Shown piece after piece: positions 1 to 5,505 of a DNA stretch of 6,126 nucleotides; the first letter of the stretch is position 1; each line of letters starts with the position of its first letter. The DNA comes from Clostridia bacterium (GTDB lineage: Bacteria; Bacillota; Clostridia; Oscillospirales; Acutalibacteraceae), in contig CAAGND010000016.1 in the NCBI GenBank assembly GCA_900771185.1, positions 1-6,126 on the forward strand, read 5' to 3'. The notes below the pieces were generated by a model. That model was not told where the DNA came from, searched no databases, and saw only the letters and a program-made list of their open reading frames with translations. Both the position numbers and the translations under genes were made by a program.

Positions 1-374
1 GACGGGGTTTCACAGATAACCACATCCCCCTCGTTGCACAGAACCTTTGTGGAAAGATCCATAACCTGCTGTGCACCGCTGGTTATGATTACGGAGTCAA
101 AATCCCTGCCGATGTTATATTTCTCTTTCATTCTTGCCTCAACTGCGGCTATAAGCGGAGGATATCCCTCAGTGACGCCGTATTGCAAAGCCTCAATCGG
201 GCGGTTTTCGAGGATATCCGCGGCAATGCTGCGCACCTCGGACACGGGAAATGCGTCCGGCGCAGGATTGCCTGCGGCAAACGGTATCATGCCGGGCACA
301 GAGGTTGCCTTGAGAACCTCCCTGATGGCAGAGGGCTTCAGGGATGAAATTTTATCGGAAAATTTATATTCCAT
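1..374 (-). CDS. PLP-dependent aminotransferase, fold type I, N-terminal part (cut by window edge)
   Basis: Reading the minus strand from the ATG at 374-372 gives 124 uninterrupted residues running off the window. The protein starts MEYKFSDKISSLKPSAIREV and then shows FAAGNPAPDAFP (about residues 32-43), LQYGVTEGYPPL and ITSGAQQVMDL. These are hallmarks of the AAT-fold class I/II aminotransferases related to LysN/Aro8 and the catalytic domain of MocR regulators: the AGNPxPxxFP substrate-arm segment, the YGxxxGxxxL segment and the SGAQQ turn that contacts the PLP phosphate. The family transfers amino groups between an amino acid (often aromatic or 2-aminoadipate) and a 2-oxoacid in the cytoplasm; the substrate cannot be deduced here. 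No DNA-binding domain precedes this segment, so it is not a full MocR regulator. The start is supported by AAAGGAAG at 383-390, 8 nt upstream. The PLP lysine lies outside the window. Confidence 0.88.
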   Translation of the reverse strand, partial: MEYKFSDKISSLKPSAIREVLKATSVPGMIPFAAGNPAPDAFPVSEVRSIAADILENRPIEALQYGVTEGYPPLIAAVEARMKEKYNIGRDFDSVIITSGAQQVMDLSTKVLCNEGDVVICETP

Positions 375-418
375 GGGTGTTGCTTCCTTTCCTTTTGCTG
401 CCTGCATATCAAATAAAT

Positions 419-447
419 AGTATAACATAATGCCTGTCGGTTGTAAA
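419..447 (-). promoter_or_regulatory. Promoter for the aminotransferase gene (extended -10)
   Basis: On the minus strand TTTACA (442-447) and TATACT (419-424) are separated by 17 bp, and a TGT precedes the -10 box, making an extended -10. Transcription would start near 412 and give a leader of about 38 nt before the ATG. The -35 box overlaps the -35 of the divergent HAD-gene promoter. Confidence 0.65.
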
Positions 448-469
448 TCAAAAAGTTTTATGGTATGAT
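441..469 (+). promoter_or_regulatory. Promoter for the HAD phosphatase gene (extended -10)
   Basis: TTGTAA (441-446) and TATGAT (464-469) are spaced by 17 bp, with TGG directly before the -10 box (extended -10). Initiation would fall near 476, leaving a leader of about 52 nt. A short inverted repeat GCAGGA/TCCTGC (483-488 and 504-509) lies in that leader, upstream of the ribosome binding site. Confidence 0.6.
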
Positions 470-527
470 ACTGACTTGTCAGGCAGGACGCCGACCATGA
501 TGCTCCTGCGGAAAGAGGGAAAAAGGA

Positions 528-1175
528 ATGTACAACACGGTAATTTTTGACTTTGACGGCACGCTTGCCGACACCGGAGAGGGTGTTTTCGGCGGCGTCA
601 GATATGCGCTCAAATGCCTCGGAGAACCTGTGCCGGATATGGAGACGCTCAAAAAATTTATCGGACCTCCGCTTGAGACAAGCTTTTCCCAGGAGTGCGG
701 ACTGAGTTCCGACCGATGTGCCGAGGCGGTGAATAAGTACCGCGAATACTACTCTCAAACCGGAATTTTCGAGCTTAGATTTTATGACAGCGCTGTCAGC
801 ACACTTGAGGCGCTGAAAAAAAGAGGGGTTAAAATAGGCGTCGGGTCGTCAAAGCCTGAGATATTTTTGAATCGAATTCTTGAAAAATTTCAGCTTGACA
901 GATATTTCGACTGCGTTGCGGGCGCTGTGATAGGCCGGCCTCACGCTGACAAAATAGGAATCATCAACGACGCGCTGAAGCGGCTCGGCGCATCTGACAA
1001 GAACTCCGTGCTGATGGTCGGCGACCGAAAATTTGACATTGAGGGCGCGCACGGCGCAGGGATAAAGTGCGCCGGTGTGCTCGAGGGCGGATACGGCTCC
1101 CGTGAGGAGCTTGAAACCGCGGACGCGGACTATGTCGTTGAAACCCTGGCGGATATATTGGATATCGTGAAATAG
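528..1175 (+). CDS. HAD superfamily hydrolase, phosphoglycolate phosphatase-like
   Basis: This 215-residue protein is a complete HAD subfamily IA phosphatase. Motif I is FDFDGT with nucleophile D8 and acid/base D10; motif II is GSS at 106-108; motif III lysine is K142 (ADKIGI); motif IV is VGDRKFD with D166 and D170 for Mg2+. Residues of about 15-85 between motif I and the core form the helical cap that selects the substrate. Proteins of this size and pattern are annotated as Gph/PgmB-like enzymes that remove phosphate from small sugar or glycolate phosphates in the cytoplasm; the exact substrate is not readable. The closely related 5'-nucleotidase-type HADs are an alternative. The start is fixed by AGAGGGA at 514-520, 7 nt before the ATG. 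It is transcribed alone, divergently from the aminotransferase gene, and ends before a strong terminator. Confidence 0.9.
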   Translation: MYNTVIFDFDGTLADTGEGVFGGVRYALKCLGEPVPDMETLKKFIGPPLETSFSQECGLSSDRCAEAVNKYREYYSQTGIFELRFYDSAVSTLEALKKRGVKIGVGSSKPEIFLNRILEKFQLDRYFDCVAGAVIGRPHADKIGIINDALKRLGASDKNSVLMVGDRKFDIEGAHGAGIKCAGVLEGGYGSREELETADADYVVETLADILDIVK

Positions 1176-1202
1176 AACAAGATAAATGAAATCATAAAAT
1201 TG

Positions 1203-1228
1203 ACAGCACCAACCGGTGCTGTTTTTCT
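1203..1228 (+). terminator. Rho-independent terminator of the HAD gene
   Basis: ACAGCACC (1203-1210) and GGTGCTGT (1215-1222) form a perfect 8-bp stem with loop AACC, followed by a T-rich run. It begins 28 nt after the HAD stop. On the other strand the stem is followed by CAATTTTAT, so it may also weakly stop transcripts of the convergent membrane-protein operon. Confidence 0.88.
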
Positions 1229-1398
1229 TTGTCGCTATTAAACTTTCTCTTGATTAAAAATCAGGCAAAGATGTGCCAACGCCATTTCCCCTTTGCACTG
1301 TGCCGGCCGCAAGGACTGCAATATCCGGAGTTTAGGCATCAGGATTCAGGTGCCTCAAGGTCAATTTGCTGCCCATACAACAAACCCACGCGCTGTGT

Positions 1399-2793
1399 TC
1401 ATCCCATCAGCGGCAGCTCCGCAAGTCTGAATGCTACGCAGTCAACCGCAAATGTTGCCGCCGCATAGAACAGCGATGCCTTATACAAAAACGATGTGAG
1501 CCGTGTCCGTCTGAGGCTTGAAAAAATAATCACACAGGCCGTTATCACAAACATGTTGGTGAAAAAATATGCCCGCTGACCCGAATTGAATATTGAGGAG
1601 GAAAAGCCCAGAACCATCGCCGAACAGAAGCCCGCCGCCACACACAGCACAACAGGCAGACCGATTTTCTTGTTCCTGAAGATCAAAAAGGCAAGCATTG
1701 AGGCTATTATCAGCGTCAGCGCACAGCCGGCCGCAAAGAGCAGATAAAAACTCACGGTGAACTCACCGTCTTTGAACGCCGCCCTGACAATCATATGCGC
1801 CAGCCCTCCGCCGAGAGCCGCCGACGAATAGTTGAGCACAACGCAGACCGCACAGGAGAATATGTTTGCGGCAAGCAGCAGACCTTTGGCCGCCCGCTTG
1901 TTCTCCGCCATATCGAAAACAAGCGCACTGAGCAGAGCAATAAAAAGTATAATAAGAAAATTAGAGAGGTAATAACTGTTCGCAAAGAAATTTGAAAGTC
2001 CGCAGAAGAGCTTATCCGTCACCGACATCTCGGCAAAGCGTTCAAATCCGCTCAGCTCAGACTCCATTCTCAGAGCCGCACCGGGCGACGAGAGCAGCAG
2101 ATAATCCCCCGCAAGCATCGGCACCGCAGGCAAAAGCAGGGAAACTTTGAACGGCAGTTTCTTTGCGAAAAGCGATATGAGCAAAATAACATAGAGGGCG
2201 GTGCAGCATGCCGCGGACTGCTCCTGAGATGCCCCCAAGAGCGCTGCGGGAACGGCGAGAAGCAAAAGCTTACGATTTAAATTTCCCTCTAAAACATAGA
2301 AAAGCAACGGTGCGACAGTCATTGTCATTGCGGAAAAAGGCCACAGATATGTCAGCGCCCCGGCAAACCAGAAAACGCTCGGATTGAGGCACGACACAAG
2401 CATCAGGAACATCGCCCCGCAGCAGAAAATCTGACGCTCTTTCAGCGGCATTCCGCCTCTGAAGCACCCGGACAGCTTTGTCCAAAAGCAGGCGATATAT
2501 GTTATTGTCGCGGCGTTGAAAATCTTCCACCAGATGATATTGTGTCTGAGGAACAGTGCAAAGCAGAATTCACTCGCTGTTCTGCCGTCCCACGTGAGAT
2601 ACCGCTCCTTGAGCCATCCGAAATATGTAAAATCGGGGGCGGAAAAGATTCCGAGGAAGTTTCCGTCATCCATCTTGATAAGAAGTCTTGTGAAAAACAG
2701 GCTGAATATCAGCATCAGCGCGCCGAACACAGCAATGGGAAAATACCTGTACTGTTTTATTCTATCTGCTGATAAAGTATGGGCTTTTTTCAC
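1399..2793 (-). CDS. Polytopic membrane protein, DUF6056-like (possible GT-C-type transferase)
   Basis: The 464-residue product has a short basic N-terminus and about ten to eleven hydrophobic segments (for example near 18-38, 123-166, 175-187, 199-210, 277-294, 303-320, 350-372, 379-397, 412-425 and 438-455), so it sits in the cytoplasmic membrane. After the first segment comes MDDGNF (D42, D43) and then YLTWDGR (65-71). A DD pair in the first outer loop plus a Y-x-x-W-(D/N)-G-R motif is the pattern I associate with DUF6056 proteins, which resemble GT-C glycosyltransferases using lipid-linked sugars; catalytic activity is inference. The start is GTG (2793-2791), chosen because GGAGGGG at 2800-2806 sits 6 nt upstream. 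It overlaps the end of the DUF6273 gene by 32 nt, so the two are probably translationally coupled. It could modify or anchor the upstream gene's secreted product, but nothing in the sequence proves this. Confidence 0.75.
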   Translation of the reverse strand: MKKAHTLSADRIKQYRYFPIAVFGALMLIFSLFFTRLLIKMDDGNFLGIFSAPDFTYFGWLKERYLTWDGRTASEFCFALFLRHNIIWWKIFNAATITYIACFWTKLSGCFRGGMPLKERQIFCCGAMFLMLVSCLNPSVFWFAGALTYLWPFSAMTMTVAPLLFYVLEGNLNRKLLLLAVPAALLGASQEQSAACCTALYVILLISLFAKKLPFKVSLLLPAVPMLAGDYLLLSSPGAALRMESELSGFERFAEMSVTDKLFCGLSNFFANSYYLSNFLIILFIALLSALVFDMAENKRAAKGLLLAANIFSCAVCVVLNYSSAALGGGLAHMIVRAAFKDGEFTVSFYLLFAAGCALTLIIASMLAFLIFRNKKIGLPVVLCVAAGFCSAMVLGFSSSIFNSGQRAYFFTNMFVITACVIIFSSLRRTRLTSFLYKASLFYAAATFAVDCVAFRLAELPLMG

Positions 2794-3610
2794 TTCCGTC
2801 CCCTCCGTTCGTGAGAATTTCCGTGCCGCTGAGATACAGCGCCGGAACCACTCCCGTCACTCCGTCATAGGCAAGAGATTTGTAATACCCGCCCGTGGTA
2901 GTCACCGCTGCCGCGCTCACCCTGTTCGAGGAGACGGCGGAGCTTGTCCAGTACCATGTGCGCTGTGAGGTGGTCAAAAGATATGGGGCGTCATTGTCAC
3001 GCACCGCCGAGGCTGTGCAGGTCTTGCGTCTTTGCGCCGCCGTCAGATACTTTGACAGCTCACTCTTTGAGAGCAGGAAAACTCCCCTTTCATCTATCAT
3101 CTCACGCTGTTTTGGGCTGAAATTTTTGTCGCTCAGGAAACCGCTCTCACCGTCATAGGCGTTGTACCCGCCGGCAAGTGATGCTCTGTCCGGCCTGCAG
3201 CTTGCATATGCGACAGTCTGCTCCGCTGAATTCAGCCATGTTTGCAGGGTGCTTCCTTCCCACTCACTGCTGCCGTATTTCTCCCTGTCCGCTCCGTCAT
3301 GGCGCGCACACTCTCCGCCCGCGTCAAAAGCTTTGAGGCAGATTATATATTTTGTCATCAGCAAGGCTTTTCCGCCTTGGGTATCAAGCACCTGCCAGAG
3401 TACCGGCTCGCCCAGATACTCGCCGAGAACCACATAATCGCCCTTTTGAAGCATCGCCGGTTCACTACTCCCGGCGGTTCTGTCGGCAACATCGGCGGCA
3501 GTTTCTTTGAGCAAAAAGGCATTGACCGCTCCCTTGCTCACTGACGGCAGAACCGCAAACACCACCGCGAAGCACAGCACAAGCGCAGTTATCAGAATTC
3601 TTTTTTTCAA
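2762..3610 (-). CDS. Secreted DUF6273 domain protein
   Basis: The 282-residue product begins MKKR followed by a hydrophobic stretch (about 5-24) and ends that segment near SVSKGA, a plausible signal peptide for export. Residues of about 57-270 match the DUF6273 pattern: GDYVVLGEY (57-65), VLWQVLD (70-76), ALLMTKYII (82-90), SEWEGSTLQTWLN (115-127), FLLSKSELSKYL (178-189), WYWTSS (209-214) and VVPALYL (254-260). This domain is frequent in extracellular proteins of gut Firmicutes and appears distantly related to formylglycine-generating-enzyme/C-type-lectin folds; no reaction is established. The start is TTG (3610-3608): GGGGTGG lies at 3615-3621, the promoter's expected start is about 20 nt upstream, and the only nearby ATG (3629) is out of frame. 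It is the first gene of an operon with the DUF6056-like gene. No transmembrane anchor or sortase motif is seen at its C-terminus. Confidence 0.8.
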   Translation of the reverse strand: MKKRILITALVLCFAVVFAVLPSVSKGAVNAFLLKETAADVADRTAGSSEPAMLQKGDYVVLGEYLGEPVLWQVLDTQGGKALLMTKYIICLKAFDAGGECARHDGADREKYGSSEWEGSTLQTWLNSAEQTVAYASCRPDRASLAGGYNAYDGESGFLSDKNFSPKQREMIDERGVFLLSKSELSKYLTAAQRRKTCTASAVRDNDAPYLLTTSQRTWYWTSSAVSSNRVSAAAVTTTGGYYKSLAYDGVTGVVPALYLSGTEILTNGGDGSEKSPYFISR

Positions 3611-3635
3611 GCAACCACCCCGCTTTCATGCTTAT

Positions 3636-3664
3636 AGTTTATCTTATTGAGAAATATATGTCAA
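3636..3664 (-). promoter_or_regulatory. Sigma-A type promoter of the DUF6273-DUF6056 operon
   Basis: On the minus strand a perfect TTGACA (3659-3664) is followed after 17 bp by TAAACT (3636-3641). Initiation near 3629 gives a very short leader (about 20 nt) with just the ribosome binding site, which supports the TTG start of the first gene. Confidence 0.72.
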
Positions 3665-3699
3665 CTACCTGTTAAACTAGATTATTTAGGACTTAACTT

Positions 3700-3729
3700 C
3701 AAAAAAGCACTTGCAAAAATGCAAGTGCT
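3700..3729 (-). terminator. Rho-independent terminator of the four-helix-bundle gene
   Basis: On the minus strand AGCACTTGCA and TGCAAGTGCT form a perfect 10-bp stem (3706-3729) with loop TTTT, then a run of Ts (3700-3705). It lies 37 nt past the stop of the four-helix-bundle gene and insulates it from the next promoter at 3664. Confidence 0.92.
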
Positions 3730-3765
3730 AATACCCAAAAACGTTTATTTACACACAGTTATATT

Positions 3766-4125
3766 TCAATCTTTGTTTGATTTTGCAGTATTGAGTGTTG
3801 AGATGAGAATTCTTTTAATCTCAAGGCAATCTTCAAGAAGAGATCTGCCTTCCGTTTCAGTTATGTATTCGGACAAAATCAACAAACGAAGCCAATACTC
3901 TGTTTCTGCCGTTTCCTTCAGAGAAATCTGTAATTTTGCAATAAAATCTGCCTTACTGATTCCATAGACCGCCTCATTGGCATTTGCACCGATAGAAGTT
4001 GCTGAACGAACTATTTGTTTTGATATAACGCTTTCTTTTTTCTCTTTGATAAGATACTTATAAAGCTTTACAATGCGTGCAGAGAATTGCAGGGATTTTT
4101 CAAGCAAAATACTATTTTGAGCCAT
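3766..4125 (-). CDS. Four-helix-bundle protein, S23 / 23S rRNA intervening-sequence family
   Basis: The 119-residue product is all-helical by composition and matches the four-helix-bundle family: an N-terminal helix LLEKSLQFSARIVKLYKYL, the signature RSATSIGANANEAV (about 41-54), then a helix KADFIAKLQISLKETAETEYWLRLL (about 58-82) with the conserved E-x-x-E-x-x-Y-W-L pattern. Members were first noted inside intervening sequences of 23S rRNA genes and also occur as free genes; their molecular role is unknown, with nucleic-acid binding only a proposal. Here it is free-standing, 143 nt downstream of the mature tmRNA end. ATG at 4125 has AAAAGGA about 10 nt upstream. No convincing promoter is visible, so it may be read from the smpB-ssrA transcript. 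The gene is visibly more AT-rich than its neighbours, which suggests acquisition. Confidence 0.88.
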   Translation of the reverse strand: MAQNSILLEKSLQFSARIVKLYKYLIKEKKESVISKQIVRSATSIGANANEAVYGISKADFIAKLQISLKETAETEYWLRLLILSEYITETEGRSLLEDCLEIKRILISTLNTAKSNKD

Positions 4126-4158
4126 GTTGCAACTATCCTTTTAATTAATAGATAATAA

Positions 4159-4243
4159 ATAAAAGATAATAGAGAATAGTACACCGAAAGCGCCGCAGCG
4201 CTCCTGAGCTTTTATCTATTCATTATTCTCTATTATCTCTTAT
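4159..4243. repeat. AT-rich inverted repeat, 20-bp arms
   Basis: The arms 4159-4178 and 4224-4243 are complementary over 20 bp with one mismatch (a G-U pair in RNA from the minus strand), around a 45-bp centre. The left arm also contains AGATAATA twice (4150-4157 and 4164-4171). On the minus strand the downstream arm is followed by a T-rich stretch, so the pair could act as a long-range terminator after ssrA, or mark the edge of an inserted segment. Confidence 0.7.
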
Positions 4244-4267
4244 CTCAGCCGCATTCATGCGGCGCTT
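4188..4267. repeat. GC-rich inverted repeat next to the tmRNA 3' end
   Basis: AAGCGCCGCA (4188-4197) and TGCGGCGCTT (4258-4267) are a perfect 10-bp inverted pair; the second lies 1 nt beyond the CCA of tmRNA. A local hairpin GCCGCA-TTCA-TGCGGC (4248-4263) competes with it. The two arms are interleaved with those of the AT-rich inverted repeat, so both long-range stems could only coexist as a pseudoknot. Confidence 0.65.
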
Positions 4268-4268
4268 C

Positions 4269-4618
4269 TGGTGGAGATGGCGGTAATCGAAACCGCGTCC
4301 GAAAAGAAATTCCCACAGCTTTCTACGAGCGTAGCCTGTCTTTTAACATTCCCTCAGCGCCGCGCCGTCAGGCAGGCTCGGAGCCTTGGTAGTCCCGTTA
4401 TTCATGACGGGTTACGAAACACTCACCCGTGCACGTTCACTGCTAATCGACGCCTTATACCGGGCCGCAGTACTCCCGGCAAAGACGGCTGCTATTTAAG
4501 CAGCTTTTAAAACTGTTTTGTTGTCGTTTATTATTTAAACGTTGCGGATTTTATAGCGGTCCCGCACCGCTGCTCGCTTACCGAGGTTCATCCTCCCCGT
4601 CGAAATCCTTTCATCCCC
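4269..4618 (-). ncRNA. ssrA: Transfer-messenger RNA (tmRNA)
   Basis: The 350-nt RNA rescues ribosomes stalled on broken mRNAs: charged with alanine, it enters the empty A site with SmpB and its short frame then encodes a degradation tag. Its 5' end GGGGATGAAAGGATTTCGAC is the classic tmRNA start. The 3' end CATCTCC-A-CCA (CCA encoded, 4269-4271) pairs with GGGGATG as a 7-bp acceptor stem with one G-U pair. The T arm is GCGGT-TTCGATT-ACCGC (4280-4296). The tag frame sits in the middle and its stop lies in a GCTGC/GCAGC hairpin, as is usual. Length and plan are those of a one-piece bacterial tmRNA. No promoter is apparent between it and smpB, so a 5' precursor shared with smpB and cut by RNase P is likely. 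No simple terminator follows. Confidence 0.97.
4496..4531 (-). other. tmRNA tag-peptide reading frame
   Basis: Reading back in frame from the stop TAA (4496-4498), the codons are GCT GCT (A A), then K, L, V, T, K, N, D, N and finally ATA (4529-4531), giving (I)NDNKTVLKAA. The NDN start and AA end match tag peptides in general. Another ATA (4532-4534) and then an in-frame TAA (4535-4537) lie upstream. The resume codon is therefore ATA or the first AAC, not the alanine codon common in most bacteria. Confidence 0.75.
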
Positions 4619-4621
4619 ATA

Positions 4622-5083
4622 TTAATAATTTTTCATGCTGCGCTCAATATTGCGCGCGGCATCTTTTTTGGCAGCTGTCTCACGCTTGTCGTAGAGCTTT
4701 TTACCCTTGCACAGACCCACCTCGAGCTTTGCGCGGCCGCGCACAAAATATACGCTTAAAGGTATCAGCGTCAGCCCCTCCTGCTTTGTCTGGCCGAGCA
4801 GGCGCATAATCTCGCGCTTATGCATAAGCAGACGGCGCACGCGCATGGGGTCCCTGTTGAATATATTGCCGTGTTCATAAGGGTTGATGTGCATGCCGTT
4901 GACGAAAATTTCGCCGTCCTTGATCGAGCACCACGCATCCTTGAGATTGAGCCGTCCCTCACGGATGGATTTGACCTCCGTGCCGAAAAGCTCTATACCC
5001 GCCTCAAACTTCTCGAGCACAAAATAGTCGTGATATGCCTTCTTGTTCTGGGCAACAGCCTTTCTTTCCTCTGTCTTACCCAC
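4622..5083 (-). CDS. smpB: SsrA-binding protein SmpB
   Basis: The 153-residue cytoplasmic protein binds the tRNA-like domain of tmRNA, presents it to stalled ribosomes and places its C-terminal tail in the empty mRNA channel. Family landmarks are NKKAYHDYFVLEKFEAGI (13-30), LFGTEVKSIREG (32-43), the Y-E-H-GNIFNRDP segment (69-79), RRLLMHKREI (83-92), and the basic tail KGKKLYDKRETAAKKDAARNIER that becomes helical in the decoding site. Length is typical (about 150-160). The start is GTG (5083-5081), set by AAAGGAAG at 5093-5100, 9 nt upstream; no better in-frame start exists. Its stop is 3 nt from the tmRNA 5' end, so protein and RNA partner are adjacent on one strand and probably co-transcribed. 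Confidence 0.97.
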   Translation of the reverse strand: MGKTEERKAVAQNKKAYHDYFVLEKFEAGIELFGTEVKSIREGRLNLKDAWCSIKDGEIFVNGMHINPYEHGNIFNRDPMRVRRLLMHKREIMRLLGQTKQEGLTLIPLSVYFVRGRAKLEVGLCKGKKLYDKRETAAKKDAARNIERSMKNY

Positions 5084-5099
5084 GGCCTATCACTTCCTT

Positions 5100-5113
5100 T
5101 CTGCCCGGGCAGA
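5100..5113. promoter_or_regulatory. 14-bp perfect palindrome in the smpB leader
   Basis: TCTGCCCGGGCAGA is a perfect palindrome lying between the expected smpB start point (near 5119) and its ribosome binding site (5093-5100, touching it). It could be an operator for a repressor or a leader stem that affects ribosome access. Its function is not known. Confidence 0.4.
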
Positions 5114-5125
5114 GTTTGGAGAATT

Positions 5126-5155
5126 ATTATATATCACGGCGGGTCGGATTGTCAA
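5126..5155 (-). promoter_or_regulatory. Strong promoter of smpB-ssrA
   Basis: On the minus strand perfect TTGACA (5150-5155) and perfect TATAAT (5126-5131) are separated by 18 bp. Initiation near 5119 gives a leader of about 35 nt. This is the best promoter in the window and fits a housekeeping ribosome-rescue operon. Confidence 0.85.
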
Positions 5156-5415
5156 GTTTTTCGCAGGATGCGGCATTATTTTACATAAAAAACAAATTTT
5201 TTTGCAGGTGATAACCTCCATCATGTATTCGGGAACGGCTTGCTGCCTTTTCAGCTTTCACTCGCAATTTTCAAATTTCCTGCGTGTCCGATTTCAAGCC
5301 TTCTGCATATCATGCTTATGAGGGTTCGCCCTTAAAATAAGCGCAGCAGCGCCAAAGGTGGCAGCTCAATCTGTCCGCAGGGGAGCCGAGGCAGAAGCTG
5401 GTGCGCATAAAATAA
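5156..5415. other. Intergenic DNA with no recognised gene
   Basis: Between the smpB promoter and the terminator at 5416 I find no convincing gene or tRNA on either strand. It holds a small AGGG-TTCG-CCCT hairpin (5321-5332) and two ATAAAATAAG/TTAAAATAAG stretches beside GCGCA motifs (about 5331-5344 and 5403-5415), possibly relics of a decayed repeat. A 44-codon minus frame (5090-5224) overlaps the promoter and lacks a ribosome binding site. Confidence 0.5.
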
Positions 5416-5444
5416 GAGGGGACTGCTCAAAAAGCAGTCCCCTC
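5416..5444 (-). terminator. Bidirectional hairpin terminator downstream of trxB and the nuclease cassette
   Basis: GAGGGGACTGCT and AGCAGTCCCCTC pair over 12 perfect base pairs with a 5-nt loop. On the minus strand TTATTTTAT follows, so it should stop transcripts coming from the thioredoxin reductase and DUF559 genes. On the plus strand only ACGCTTTT follows, so activity there is weaker. Confidence 0.8.
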
Positions 5445-5458
5445 ACGCTTTTCAAATG

Positions 5459-5505
5459 CCTTCTCCTTGAGGAGAAGGTGGCGGCGTCAGCCGTCGGATG
5501 AGGTG
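5459..5505 (+). repeat. Left arm of the cassette: two-hairpin repeat
   Basis: The arm holds hairpin 1, CCTTCTCC-TTGA-GGAGAAGG (5459-5478), hairpin 2, GGCGGC-GTCA-GCCGTC (5480-5495), and ends in ATGAGGTG (5498-5505). It is the inverted partner of 5867-5912. The DUF559 stop codon (5487-5489) lies in the loop of hairpin 2, so the repeat encodes the last residues of the nuclease. Confidence 0.9.

Noticed and set aside
34..420. 128-codon plus-strand frame
   Set aside because: It is the shadow of the aminotransferase gene on the other strand; the minus frame shows clear family motifs and a good ribosome binding site.
1229..1468. 79-codon plus-strand frame after the HAD terminator
   Set aside because: No ribosome binding site, biased composition, and it overlaps the 3' end of the membrane-protein gene.
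4269..4296. A tRNA gene, suggested by the TTCGATT T-loop and CCA end
   Set aside because: There is no anticodon or D arm next to it; the matching acceptor strand is 320 nt away at 4612-4618, which identifies tmRNA.
4271..4510. 79-codon plus-strand frame antisense to ssrA
   Set aside because: The sequence is accounted for by tmRNA structure on the minus strand and the frame matches no protein pattern.
5090..5224. 44-codon minus-strand frame starting MMEVITCKK and ending just before smpB, as a leader peptide
   Set aside because: It has no ribosome binding site and runs straight through the near-perfect smpB promoter, so the transcript would not contain most of it.
5459..5505. A CRISPR repeat or simple terminator reading of the repeat arms
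   Set aside because: There are only two copies, inverted and 360 bp apart, with a gene between them; no spacers, and no T-run follows the hairpins.
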